A stretch of DNA of 64,000 bases from Rhexocercosporidium sp. MPI-PUGE-AT-0058 (GCA_020746875.1 JAGTJL010000008.1:1860001-1924000), one strand, 5' to 3'; positions 11,401 through 22,875 are shown, counted from the stretch's first letter. Numbers and translations are program-made. The notes: generated by a model from the letters alone, not told the origin.

Positions 11401-14400
11401 ACCGCTTTTGCGGAGGAGTAAACGCAGTGTATCCAGCCATCCATTCTCTCTTTCAACTGTATCCACGTCGCAGATGACCAGGTCGTAAGAATCAAGAACC
11501 TCGCTTGCTAATGACCGAGAATAACGGCAAGTGATGTTTCGTTCTACCAAGGATTTTTTCAAAATATCAAGATTCCTCTCAGAAGAATTGAAGACAGTGC
11601 AACTCTTGAAGCGGAAAGTTTCACTACTGTTGTTTTTTTGATCTGGAGCATACCGTTGTAAGATCTCCTGTCCACCTGCGACTCCCATTGCCACAAGCAC
11701 GCTCAAGTCGGCGTGCTTATGACACAGTCGGCGCAGCCACGCAACACAAGCTTCTGTTGTGTATTTGGCGCCTACTCCCAGGCACTTTGTATGGGCGGTA
11801 TAGGCTTCCTCTTTGATACGAGCAGCTGCAAGAGGTCCCTGGAAGAAGTCAACATCTTCTAGCCACTGGATCTGGGCTGTACGTGAAGGGCGTTCCCGTT
11901 CCGAGGTTGGCGTGGCTTTGCTGTGATTTGACTTCTCGGACGAGACACTTTGCAGTCGAATGCCTTGAAAGTGCACCTTTGGACCAGTCCATTGCTCATC
12001 GGAGAATAACAGATCTGCACAACCGCCGTCCTTTGTGCTGGTTGCATGTGAGAAGCCCGTATATTTCGCTCCCGCACCACTTGGCAAAGACGTGGATATA
12101 AAGGCTCGGTCGATTTGTACAGGGATAGCTGCCTCTGCCATGCGTGCTCCCCCAGAAAGTGCAACGTAGACCAGATGGAACATTGCATCGAGAGTGGCTG
12201 GATGAATATAATGGGGGAACTCAAACTCGGATGGCATGCTGCTGCGAGTGTCGGGAACTAGAACACGCCCAGAAGCACTCCGAACACCATCAAATGATAC
12301 AGCTTCGTCCAAATTGGTGAAAAGAGGCCCATACTCCAGACCAGCGGCTTTGAGCTCTTGGTAGAAGTTTGCTGCATCGACCGGTTTAGATGGGAGTTGA
12401 GTCAGATCAGCATGTTGGCTTTTCAAGAAGGCCCACTCAGACTGTGATGCTACCAGATCATTCTCGTTGGCCGGGGGAAGTCGAAGTAAAAACATCCCAT
12501 GAGCATGTTTGGTCCAGCCAGCTCCCTTGGGCATGGAATAAACGGCGAAGCAGTAGCGAGACGGAATCGATTCATGCGGTTTGATGTTCAACGATACTTC
12601 AACAGCACTATCCTCAGCTGGAATCACCAAGCCGCGCTCAAAGAACACATCTTCGAAATCCACTCCTGCAATGGACTGGGGATCCGCCATCTGGCACGCA
12701 GCTTCGAGCACCATGATGAGGATACCAGCGCCAGGGTAAAGACAGGTCTCAGTGATGATATGATCCTTCAGCCACGGGTTTTCCCTGATGCCCAAAACAT
12801 TCCGCCATTGAGGCTCGAAAGGGTTCTGGTTCTCATATGGCATTCCCAGCAGATCCGTTCTGGGCCAGCGTTTATGACGAGCTGACCGATTGGCCTCTGG
12901 TTCGTGCCAAAATCTTGTCTTGTGATTCCAAGGATAGGACGGGAGCATAGTCAGAGCTTGTGGTTTCAAAACATTTGCCAGTACATTGTTGTTGTTAACC
13001 TTCACCAAGTCAATCGAACATCCACTGCACCAAAGATGTCCCATAGCCTCAAAGGCAGTTGTTACAGCACTCTTTTGATACTGTAAGATAGAAGTGTAGC
13101 TGATCTTTTCCGAGAACGAAGGGTCTAGTGCAGCCAAAATTTGGTCAAGGGGACCCTTCAACGTTTTGGCTGGTCCGACCTCCAGCAAGACTGCCCAATG
13201 CTCGTTTCTTTTGCCTCCATTTCCACGACTTGCTGGGCTGCAAATCATGTTTTTGACAGCACCGGCGAATTTGACAGAGCCTAGCATGTTTCTGACCCAG
13301 TAGGAGGGGCCTAGATCTTGCGGGTGAGGTACCCTCTTGGTGGTTACTGATGAGAACATAGGGTATCTGAAGGAAGGTGCCGTGGTGATCTCTCCAATGG
13401 ACTCCAGGAAGTCGGCAGCGACAACTTGCATCTGGGGTGAGTGATACGCAACATCTACACGTAGCCGTCGAGCAAATTTACCATCTCGTTGAAGAATAAG
13501 CTCTAGACGCTCAATGGCCTTTCTCTCACCAGACAAAGTGACACTGAATGGGCTGTTTACACAACCTATTACCACCTCGTTGTTAACAACCTCGTGCTTC
13601 AAGTAACTGCATGCTTCTTCCTCCGATATACCAGCAGCCATCATCGCCCCTTCGAGATGCTTGAGGCGCCGGGGGATCTCCTCGGAATGAATTCCTCTGT
13701 AGTAAGCGACCTTCATAGCATCATGTTGGGATATGGCACCGGCTGCATAAGCGGCAACTATGTCGGGTCAGCAAGTCGATCTATCCAGAACCTAGCCAGC
13801 AGTGGAGGGAAAGTCAGTACTCACCGATTTCCCCTGATGAATGACCTACAACAGCACCGGGGACCAACCCCCAGGCGAAAAGCATATCGACAAGTGCAAT
13901 TTGCAAGATCGTGCAGATGGGTTGAGAGATGGATGGCCGGTCAAAGCTCGAAACGCGAGAGCCTGAAAGCATATCTAATACGTCCCAGTCACAGCCAAAC
14001 GACCTCAGAGCATGCTGGCTCTTCAGGACGCTCTCTCTATAGATCGCGTTGGAAATGAGCTCACGTCCCATGCCAACCCATTGAGCGCCCTGGCCGGTGA
14101 AGACCAGCGCTGGCATGCCGAGTCCAGATCTACGAGGAAAGGATGGCAATCCGCGTGCAAGTGCTCTCATCAAGCTTGGTTGCGAGTCGGCAACGACGAA
14201 GCTGCGATAGTCAAAGTGAGTCCTTCGAGAGGAGAGTGTATAGCTGAGGAAGTCGAGGCGAACAGTCTCTGGAAGAAACGATCCCTTGTAAGCCTCAGCG
14301 ACTCTGTGCAGTCCTGCCTTGTCTGAGCTGGAGAATACAAACAACTGTTCGTGGCTAAAATGGCCATTGCTGAGCGCAGCAGGGGGATTCGCAGGGCCCG

Positions 14401-15988
14401 ATGGACATCGATCAGCCGCCGTTATGTGATTCCCCGACAAGCCTCGACTGTGTAGATAATGCAGTGCATCATCCAGAATGACATGGGCATTCGAACCCCC
14501 AAAGCCAAAAGAGTTCACACTCCCTCGCCGCAGCCCAGGCGTCGGCCATGCCATGGTCTCGAGGGGAAGCGCCATATGCCAGTCGGAGAAATGCAGCTTG
14601 GGATTCAAGGTCTTGAATCCCACGACGGGCGTGAGGACGCCCTTTTCAAGGCAGAGGATTGTCTTGATGACACCAGCCAGACCAGCCATACCCTCGGTAT
14701 GTCCTATGTTAGTCTTCACACTGCCGACATAAAGCGGTGTCGAGTGGTGTTTCCGTGCCTTGCCAATGGTGGCAGCCACGGCACGCATCTCGACAGGATC
14801 CTGCTGAAGTTAGGAATTCAAGGTGGAGATGTTGGGTGAGAGAGAGCAGCTTACACCTAGTGCAGTTCCAGTTCCATGGGCTTCAAAGTACGAGGTATCC
14901 TCAAAAGTCAAGCCAGCAGCAAGATATGTCGCAGATATCAAGTCTGCTTGTGCCTGCTCACTCGGCATGGTAATGCCAGGCGTTTTGCCATCTTGATTGA
15001 CGCCAGACCCTCTGATGACCGCTCGAATCGTATCGCCATCCGCCAAAGCAGCACTTAGAGGCTTAATGACAATCCCGCCTACGCCTTCTCCTCGTCCATA
15101 GCCATTCGCCGAGACGTCAAATGAGTGGGAAATTCCATCGACGCTGATCATGTGCATGGACGACAATTGAGACATTAGAGACGGGTGGAGGATGAGATTG
15201 ACGCCGGTAACGAGAGCCTGTTATCATGCCTTCTCGTCAACTGAAGCACAAACATACAGGGACTTCAGCCCTTACCTGAGATGCCTCTCCCTGTCTTAAT
15301 GCCTGGCAGGCAAGATGAAGCGCATAGAGACTCGAGGAGCATGCTGTGTCCAGCGTCAGGCTTGGACCCCTGAGGTCAAAAAACCATGATAGACGGTTTG
15401 AAAGCATGGCACGACCTGTCCCCGAAGCCGAATTCAACGGCAGGTGGTAGGTGTCTGATGCTGATATTAACTCGTAGTCGTTGGTCATGACCCCGGAATA
15501 TACGGCGGTATGACTGCCGATGAGATCCTGTAGTGACATTCCAGCTGTCTTGTCAGTCGAGTCTAATATTGAAGTTTGACTTCTATATCAGCTTACCATT
15601 TTCAAATGATTCATAGGCAAGCTCCAGTAGCTGTCGCTGCATAGGATCCATGCCTACAACTTCATTTGCAGCCATTGAGAAAAAAGGCGCGTCGAATAGA
15701 GATACATCTTCCTTTAGGAAGAACCCACGCTTTGTAGATATCTATGGCAGGACGTTATTTCTCTGTATGCCATCAAACTCCTGGGGGACATACTGCCCCT
15801 TTCCTCTCGGGACTAGGATGATACCATGCGTCGGCGTTGAACCGATCTTCTGGAATATCAGAAGCTGCGTGCCGCCCGTTCATCATCATTTCCCACAGCT
15901 TGTCAACCGAGGAAGCCTCCCCGGCGAATCGACAGGCCATTCCCACGACAGCGATCGGTTCCAAAGCATCCCCATAATTACGCTCCAT
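8403..15988 (-). CDS. Highly reducing polyketide synthase 1 (KS-AT-DH-psiMT-psiER-KR-ACP)
   Basis: Eight exons, all in phase, give about 2387 residues: 15988-15794, 15729-15597, 15544-15276, 15217-14855, 14800-13825, 13757-9394, 9317-8636, 8584-8403. The KS has Cys178 in D-T-A-C-S-S-S, H-G-T-G-T and N-I-G-H. The AT has F-T-G-Q-G-A-Q near 555 and G-H-S-S-G near 639. The DH near 970 keeps His and Pro in [10 protein letters not shown], but the motif glycine is Glu; the downstream Asp is in H-P-A-T-L-D. The methyltransferase region is short and lacks a SAM glycine motif. The ER-like region (about 1680-1990) lacks the NADPH glycine motif and looks inactive. The KR has G-G-L-G-A-L-G near 2030 and the S...Y...N triad. 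The ACP ends in G-F-D-S-L. There is no TE. It shares a divergent promoter with the downstream reductase gene and converges with the FSH hydrolase, a plausible releasing partner. Substrates are expected to be malonyl units. Confidence 0.93.
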
Positions 15989-16507
15989 TCTGAGAAGCGA
16001 GTTCTGCCGTTGCGTGTATGTTGCAGCAATTCTAGTTTGAAGGCAGTCGAGCGGCTATGACACGAGACGGGAGGGAGGGGAGACAATCCAGCACGACACG
16101 CTAGAGGTCATCCGTACTCATTAGAGACCCGTTGGCATATATATGCTTTGAAGTGGTGTGTGGATTAAGCTCTGCTTCCACCAACTCAAGTAACCTTCAG
16201 ATCAAATCAACCAGAACCTCAATCATCAATCAAGTCTTGCGGGAGGAGAATCAAACCAATTAATTACAAGCTACCTTGGTGCAAAGTCAAAGCACAGCAC
16301 TAGTAATGGCATAGCACTGATGATGGTATAGAATCTGCATGTCGGGTCCTTTTTACACCTTATGCGGCCGCCGAAGGAAAACTCGCCGTTTCTCAAGCGG
16401 TAACCTGCCGCATCCAAAGTCAACAATGGATGATGAGCGTGCACTACACTTGGGTATAACAGCTTGTGAAAGACATGGTTCAAGGCGCCCATTTGGCCTC
16501 TTCTACA
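15989..16507. promoter_or_regulatory. Divergent promoter between HR-PKS 1 and the reductase gene
   Basis: This 519-bp region separates the start codons of PKS 1 (-) and the NAD(P)-binding protein (+), so the two genes probably share control elements. I do not find the CCCGGG palindrome here that marks several genes further right. A GCGGCCGCCG word lies near 16363-16372. Confidence 0.55.
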
Positions 16508-17587
16508 ATGGCTTGTCGTATATTTTTAATTGGCACTACTGGTTATATTGGGGGCACGACGTTGCAAACGCTGTTTGCATTCGCGGCTGCATCGGGTACC
16601 CCTTTCACCATCTCAGCTCTTGTTTCTGATACCCGCGCTGCACACAAACTCACCTCGACCTTTCCAAGCGCCATCCCCGTGATAGGAACTCTCTCGTCCT
16701 CGGAGATCTTGTTTGACGCCGCAGCATCGGCTGATATTGTGCTCTACATTGCACGCAATACATGTGCAGGATGGAACGCCCTCTTCCAAGGTCTTGCGGC
16801 TGGGTCACGCAAAGACAAGGGTACCATCATGTACTGCTCAGCCCAGATCCGACTGATCGATAACAAGCGTTTACGCCCCGGTCAGTGTACCGGCCGGGTA
16901 TTCAGCGACCTGGATGACTATCAGGAGATGATGGATGTGCCGCTTGATCGCTGGCACGCGGATCGAGAACGTGTGTTTGTGCAAACAGGAGCTGATCTCG
17001 GTGTCAAGACGGTGATTCTCATGCCAGGGTTGTGTATTGGTACTGGGCAAGGATTTGGCCGCACGACAAGCATGTATCATCACTACGTCGCTCACGTCCT
17101 CAAGCGCGGAAGTGCCTTTACCATCAACGGCAGTGAAAATGGCATTGCCTGGTGCTCGGTGTGCGACGTCGCTGATGCGATCACCTTCTTGGTCAACAAG
17201 GTGTGGTCCGGTTCACATCCCCAGGTTGAATTTGGCGCCCGGGGATATTACATGATCACTACAGGCAACAAGTCTTTTCTAGAGTACTCTACGTTGGTTG
17301 CGGAAAACTTGGTGAGCCTCGATGCACTGAGTGATGCAACGCTTGAATCGCTGGATGTGAGTGTTCCTCGCTCGTGGGATCCTCCAGAGCCGGTGTTCTG
17401 GACGTTATGGTCCTGTGATTGCCAGACGAAGGCAGACCGGATGAAGGCGTTGGGTTGGGAACCGAAAGAGAGAGATTGGGATGCTCTGGTTGCTGAAACG
17501 ACTAAATTTGCATTGGAAGGTCATCGCCAGGGCATCTGGGTTGGGATGCCCATGGAGAAGCCTTTTAAGCCTGACCAGACTGGTTGA
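16508..17587 (+). CDS. NAD(P)-binding extended SDR / epimerase-like protein
   Basis: A single-exon protein of 359 residues. The N-terminus carries I-F-L-I-G-T-T-G-Y-I-G-G, the Rossmann GxxGxxG nucleotide-binding motif of extended short-chain dehydrogenases. The rest fits the NAD-dependent epimerase/dehydratase superfamily, with a mid-protein D-R-W-H-A-D-R-E-R-V-F helix and the V-K-T-V-I-L-M-P strand. A classical Y-x3-K catalytic pair is not obvious, so the reaction is uncertain (reductase or atypical dehydratase). An upstream in-frame ATG at 16466 exists; the later ATG at 16508 was preferred because the Rossmann strand begins three residues on and the codon is preceded by CTACA. The gene is divergent from PKS 1, which suggests a shared promoter and a tailoring role. 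Confidence 0.8.
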   Translation: MACRIFLIGTTGYIGGTTLQTLFAFAAASGTPFTISALVSDTRAAHKLTSTFPSAIPVIGTLSSSEILFDAAASADIVLYIARNTCAGWNALFQGLAAGSRKDKGTIMYCSAQIRLIDNKRLRPGQCTGRVFSDLDDYQEMMDVPLDRWHADRERVFVQTGADLGVKTVILMPGLCIGTGQGFGRTTSMYHHYVAHVLKRGSAFTINGSENGIAWCSVCDVADAITFLVNKVWSGSHPQVEFGARGYYMITTGNKSFLEYSTLVAENLVSLDALSDATLESLDVSVPRSWDPPEPVFWTLWSCDCQTKADRMKALGWEPKERDWDALVAETTKFALEGHRQGIWVGMPMEKPFKPDQTG

Positions 17588-18070
17588 CTACTATTTGGAC
17601 GCAATGGACTGACGGAGTCGATGGGATTCGTATAGGATTATTCCGCCTCCTCAGCTTCCCATGTCTGACATTCAGCTCCAAGCCTATATATATAATCATG
17701 ATCTATCGTGTATAGTTCAAGAATCGTGATTCTACATGTGGTTTCCATCTCCTACCAGCATGCATTCGCACAAGAGCTTAACCAGAATCACCAGGTCTTG
17801 CTACGTATAAACTGCATGGTAATCGGGTTCTCGGCTAGGTACAGTCGAGGAATGTCTCTCTCTTGACCATCTCATATCTATCTCATCTCATATCTATCTC
17901 ATCTCATATCTATCTCAGTTCATATCCATCTCAGTCTTACATGGCATTTGATATCTTGCCAGTAACATGTGACCCGTACACAAACTGTTGGAATCCAGCA
18001 CATGACACGTTACGATTCTTCAAATCGCCCCGGTGCTCCTCCGCTTCATGTCATGCTGCCAGCTAGCACC
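17588..18070. other. Intergenic with 16-bp tandem repeat
   Basis: This stretch lies downstream of the reductase and upstream of the F-box pseudogene. About four copies of a 16-bp unit CATCTCATATCTATCT run from about 17868 to 17931, roughly 140 bp upstream of the F-box start codon. No gene seen. Confidence 0.7.
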
Positions 18071-19772
18071 ATGAACTCCCTTCCACAAGAGATTCTCGAC
18101 AACATTGCTGCTCTTCATTATAAGGATCAGGTCAAGAAGAAGCGACCGGCGTCATCCGCTGCGTCTTCTGCAACCAGCCTTCCAGGCCAGCCACTGTTGG
18201 CTACCGTTTCACGACGATGGCAATGGGCCTTCGAAAGACAGAGCTTTAGCCAGATCCATCTGAAGAGTAGTGGCCTCGATGCTTTTCGACAGGTCATCAC
18301 CGGTCAGCGCCGACGCTTCGTGCGGTGGATCTTCTATACCATCCTTCTGCCAGCATATACTCCGGAAGCTTGTACTCAGTTCGAACGCGAAGCTGATAGA
18401 CAACTCAACAATGCTGCCTTTACCGTTGCCATATCTGAGCTCTTCCAGCTCTTACAGTCGTGGGGCAGTAACGATGCATTGGGGAATCCATACTCGCTGC
18501 AAGTCAGAGTCGATCGCGTCTATTCCACCATGGACTATGACCACCGGACGTCAGCAATTCCATTCCCTCGTGAGCATTCACAAGGAGCAAGAATAGACAG
18601 CACAGGAAGAAACTATCCTCGCGATCTTCAACAGTATCGGTTTGTGTACTCTTCCCTTCATCTGCTTCCATGTGTCGACATTCCCATGGTGCCGGCCATA
18701 CGCACCTTTACAATCAGTCGCAACGGCAATACCTCACGTACAATAGCTCCCGAAAGCGCGCTCAGGATTTTGACCAAGCTGCCGACTCTACGCAATTGCT
18801 ACTTACAGTTCGACGACAAGCCAGTAGACTATCCAGCAGTACGCCGTGGGCGTCGTGACGCATTCGCCCAGGCTTTGGGTAACGCACAGTTTCCCAGCTC
18901 AGTAGAGATACTCAGTATAGACATGGGACCGCCCTGGATTTTGGATGCTTCCTGGAACCCTACACGACTGTTGCATCCTGGTGAAAAATACGAATTGTTG
19001 AACAGCGCGCTGCGGAGGGCAACTGCTGATTTACCATGTCTGGCCATAGTTCATCTTAAGGGTATCATAGAACCATCCTTTTTCTGGCCAAAAAACGCCG
19101 AAGGCCCTGCTCTGGCAGAATGTGCAAAAGTTTAGCATCACATTTGATCTCACAACTCCTTCCGGGGAGTGGTATTTTCGACACGATGATGACCCAGCCT
19201 AGGCAATTGCCGCTGAAATCACTACAGAGGAAACACGAATGCCACCAGGTTATGGTTTTGACGAGGAGGAAGACTTGCACGCAGCTTTACAGTTTGATCT
19301 ATCTCTTTACGATGCTTCGACAGGCTGGCAGGAAAGTGATACCAGGTCCCGTACAAGAGTCGATGAACGGCTGGTCAACCCGCTCATCGAGGCATTTGCT
19401 ACGGCATGTATTCAAATGCCAATGTTACGGACCGCATATTTGATGACAGAGCTTCAAGAGCCTGTAGAATTTGATGATAGAGTTGATCCATTCCCAGCAA
19501 ACTGGGCCATTTATTACTCTGCTCCCGGGTATTATCATACCGCGAATCATGACAAAATGATGGCTCCTTACCCACCGGAAAGTGCATGGCAACGCACACT
19601 GACATTTGACGTACGTGGCTGGCGCTTGAATGAGAAACTATCTGGGCTACTTCGGAACATCGGACAAGACAAGCATAGCAAGGAACCAATTGAACGATAT
19701 ATAGATCAATGGGCTAGGTTTGGTAAACCCGAGCTATTCGCACGGTTAACACAGCAAGTTGAGGAGCAATAG
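18071..19772 (+). pseudogene. F-box domain protein pseudogene
   Basis: The start at 18071 gives L-P-Q-E-I-L-D-N-I within the first dozen residues, the opening of an F-box domain, followed by a long alpha/beta region of the type seen in fungal F-box families of unknown target. The frame is lost near 19105: reading shifts by one base into a frame starting L-W-Q-N-V-Q-K-F, which fits the family better than the short tail of the original frame. A TAG at 19200-19202 then interrupts that frame (probably CAG to TAG) before it runs on to the TAA at 19772. One frameshift and one nonsense change therefore separate two halves of what was one protein of roughly 565 residues. No intron explains the break; the only GT...AG pair across the stop is about 30 bp. 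It is probably not part of the metabolic pathway. Confidence 0.75.
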
Positions 19773-19920
19773 CTCATTAATCTGAAGCTGTATCAGGGTT
19801 AGATGTTGCATGGGAAGTCTAGAGAGGTTTTGGGCATTGATAAGAAGCCGTTATTGGCAATGATGTGAAGAGAATTCTGAAGTATTGAAGAAAGGCGTGA
19901 CTGGCATAGTGGTGATTTAT

Positions 19921-20149
19921 TGTTGGTATTTTTAGTATCTTCGCCACCGACGATTCTAGAGCCTTCGGCTAATCGATCACGTGATGTTTACACGTCATTC
20001 CTACGCAATCTATTACGTAGTATAGAAGCCTCTAGAACCTAGAAATCGTCTATATAAGGAGCCTTAAGTTCCTCGATAATTGAAATCCAAGCAATTCAAG
20101 AATCGTCGAATATCACTACTACTTCCTCACTTAATATAGCCATTCCACA
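19921..20149. mobile_element. Solo LTR, 229 bp, with 5-bp target duplication
   Basis: The segment begins TGTTGG and ends CCACA, the usual TG...CA termini, and is flanked on both sides by TTTAT (19916-19920 and 20150-20154). It contains CTATATAAGG, a TATA-like promoter box, near 20051. This is what remains after recombination between the two LTRs of a retrotransposon. The base composition is not strongly AT-shifted, so it is younger or escaped RIP by being short and single. Confidence 0.85.
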
Positions 20150-20289
20150 TTTATAAATAAGCATGTGATATTGAAGAAAGGTTCCTGAGATATAATGCAA
20201 ATATCAGCAGTAAAACATACTATTCTACAGAGACCGATGTCAAGCCAAAGATCCGCGACGTGAGTGACACAGAAGTTCTAGCTACTAAG

Positions 20290-20485
20290 GTCGGTTTCAA
20301 CAACCCAAGGTATCAGATCCATGATGTATTCCCATTCCTCTTCTTTATGGCTGCAAGCAGAATTGTTCGCCTGGTACTGTAGATCTACGAGGAGGATCTT
20401 GGAGTCGTTGCTGAGGAAAGGGGCGATGCGGGAGAACTCTAGATGACAAGACTTGCCACCGTGAAGGAAGGTGATCGTTGTAAAG
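20290..20485 (-). pseudogene. Alpha/beta-hydrolase N-terminal fragment
   Basis: About 65 codons on the minus strand read as the N-terminal part of an alpha/beta-hydrolase: T-I-T-F-L-H-G-G (oxyanion-hole strand and loop), then F-S-R-I-A-P-F-L and L-L-V-D-L-Q. No nucleophile elbow or C-terminal half follows in this or another frame towards the solo LTR. The fragment lies just beyond the stop of the TauD-like gene and looks like a truncated gene remnant. A genuine short exon of an unrecognised gene cannot be excluded. Confidence 0.45.
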
Positions 20486-20626
20486 CAGGAAGTACTTGTG
20501 TTTGCAATTCAAACAGTCGATAATGCACTCAGAGTCTATATATCTAAGAGGAACATTGTGAAATATAACTGCATCTTAGCCGGGACGTCACAAACTTACG
20601 GATTTCAAGCATTGCGAGGACTGCAA

Positions 20627-21987
20627 CTAGACTTTGACGCCAAAAGCAAACGGCCCATCGTCAATAATAGTTGACCTCCGTACATCCCTCTCCGTCATTT
20701 GGCTAGTATATGGATTTGCCCGATGAAGCGATTGCCTAGGAATGAAATCAGTGATGGGACGATCAGTGCCATCTCTCGATTTTCCACCTACCTATTGTCC
20801 CACCACACAGGATCTCCAGAAGAAAGCCATTCCATACTGAATACATACTATAGTCCGTTCAGCAATGCAATTGACTCTACTCGCCCATGCAAGGATATAC
20901 TAACCTTCGGCTGCGTACAATGGTCGATAAGTTCCCAGATCAACTTCTGACTGTCCTCAAAAGAGCGCCCAACCACAGTCTTAGCATGCGATGCAATATA
21001 CAGCGTCTTTCTCCCGTCAGGCGCAACCTGAACAAGACGGTGGTACGCCGGCGGTTTCAAAGCAAGTTCTTTGGCCGTAGGATTCTTGTAAATGACTGGC
21101 GACGCAAGTTTGCGTGAATGCCAAAGACTATTCCCACCTAAGCATGAATGCATGGACACAAGGAAAGGATGCTCTCACTTACTCATGCTCAATCACGAGA
21201 TGCTCGATTTCGTCTTTCTTCTCCTGCGGCAGATCTTCATACGCCTTTCTCGTGTCTGCGAAATGTGTGAAGCATCCGCCCGGGATGAATTTTCCATGCG
21301 AGAGAAGCATCGAATACTTGGAGCGTTGCTGGTGATATTATGAGTCCTGCAATGTCAGTATAGAGACTTACACAGCTGGTCGGGAGATATACGCTCACCG
21401 TATGCCATAAAGCGTTGCCAAGACTGTGATGCCATCTTCGACTATCCTCTTCAACTAAAGATCCATCGAGCTGGATGCTTCTCACGAGTTAGATGCGATC
21501 AGTCTCTAGATGGTGGCTATGGCTTGCCACTTACTTCCCCACATCCCACAAGAGAGGCTCCCCAACACGATCATTCTCAATCCCGTAAAAGAAGGGATTG
21601 ATCTCAAGTTTCTCTCCCAGCTGTTTGGAAAAGGCGATATGTCTCTCATTGTCTAGCCCCGTCTGGCGGAAGATGATCACAGCATATTTATTCTGCAGTG
21701 ATACTAGCTACGACTGATCAGAATAGAGGGACTTAGAGAGCACGAGATGTAGCTTCACTGACTAGTTCAACCAGCGCGTCTGGAATCGGCTGAGACCAAT
21801 CGATGCCAGAAATCTCTGCTCCAAAGGAAGAGCTCTGTGAAATGAGTACAGGCTTGATGGTGAGTAGACCATCCCCATACGGGCCATCGGTGCTCTTGTC
21901 TCTGGACGCATGAGGCCGCGGAGGGCAGGTTGTATCATAGCTTCTGATGTTGAACGTGTTGGTGAAATCGGAAAGAGACGACGACAT
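20627..21987 (-). pseudogene. TauD/TfdA-type 2-oxoglutarate dioxygenase with in-frame stop
   Basis: Seven exons can be joined in phase: 21987-21763, 21707-21535, 21477-21399, 21346-21183, 21127-20905, 20847-20792, 20735-20627. The product resembles TauD/TfdA Fe(II)/2-oxoglutarate dioxygenases: a G-A-E-I-S-G-I-D-W entry, F-R-Q-T-G, W-H-H-S-L-G-N-A-L-W-H-T-D with the H-x-D iron motif, and a C-terminal D-N-R-Q-S-L-H-R with the third ligand and the 2-oxoglutarate-binding Arg. Exon 4 begins GAC TCA TAA, so a stop at 21340-21338 falls two codons after the iron-binding Asp; related proteins have a serine there. Using the next AG as 3' splice site would skip the stop in frame but delete the Asp ligand as well. 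Either way the enzyme is probably inactive. Splice sites of exon 1 are the least certain. Confidence 0.7.
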
Positions 21988-22296
21988 GGCTATAGGGAAT
22001 CTTGCACAACTTGATCTGGAATGATCAATCTCGAACTTCTCTTCTTGACGTGCTTATCTGCTGCTGATTCTTTCGATATATAGATGATATTTGCATCCGT
22101 GCTGGCCGATCCAAGATTCACAATTGGGAAATGAAAACCCCACTGTTGAGCAGCTCATCCACGACTCGTGCTGCTGCTACGGTACTGCTGCATCTTGTAT
22201 TGTGATTCACAAGCATACGAAGTTGGATCCCATATCTGATATATCTGATATACTGAAGGGGACTGACTCTAGCACCCCAATACTTCACCAGCAGCA
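21988..22296. promoter_or_regulatory. Divergent intergenic region
   Basis: This is the region between the TauD-like gene start (-) and the DUF3830 gene start (+), presumably a shared promoter. A small direct repeat CTGATATAT lies near 22236-22252. No CCCGGG-type palindrome was seen. Confidence 0.4.
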
Positions 22297-22875
22297 ATGT
22301 CCTCAAACACAGTCTAATCACTGCAGGCCCCTACAAGTTCTTAGGCATGTTCGAAGAAGCTGCGCCCAGCACCGTCGCCGTCTTCCGTGCTCTCCTGCCC
22401 TATACGCAGAAGCTGATTCACGTCCGGTGGAGCGGCGAGGGCATGTGGATTCCACTGGGAGCGCAAGATTTCCAAGTTCCCTTTGAAAACCACACCTCGC
22501 ATTCCTCTGCCGGGCAATTGCTGCTGTACCCTGGCGGCTTTTCGGAAACCGATTTTCTGTTCTGCTATGGCGGCGTGCATTTTGCCAGTAAGATGGGGAC
22601 GCTGGCGGCGAATCATTGCTTGACGGTCACGGAGGGGATGGAGGATTTGAGGGCGCTGGGGGAGATGGTTTTGTGGAAGGGCACGCAGGATGTTAGGTTT
22701 GAGATTGCGGATCAGGGAATGTGAGTTATCCTTTTCCTTTTTTCTTTTTTCTTTTTTCTTTTTTCTTTTTCCTTTGGGTGGTCATGATACTGCCTGAGCT
22801 TGGGGTGTTTGTTTATATTGACGTGATGGCTTTAGGATCAGCGAGTTCAGGGCAAGTCGGAGGAGTAAGCTGTAG
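22297..22875 (+). CDS. DUF3830-family protein, 5' end possibly frameshifted
   Basis: The sequence resembles DUF3830, a small cyclophilin-like beta-barrel family of unknown function, with A-P-S-T-V-A-V-F-R-A-L-L-P-Y, a W-S-G-E-G-M-W-I-P-L-G strand pair and a late L-F-C-Y-G-G motif. The main frame runs from an ATG at 22347 to 22720. An intron at 22721-22835 containing a CTTTTTT-type repeat leads to a last exon at 22836-22875. This gives 137 residues. A better family-like start (M-S-S-N-T-V, ATG at 22297) lies 50 bases upstream but one base out of frame; restoring one base would continue through I-T-A-G-P-Y-K-F-L-G into the main frame. The gene is therefore either frameshifted at its 5' end or truncated to the second ATG. 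The start is the uncertain point. Confidence 0.6.

Noticed and set aside
18071..19772. Two adjacent independent genes
   Set aside because: The second frame continues the same F-box-type protein, starting before the first frame ends, so a broken single gene is the simpler reading.
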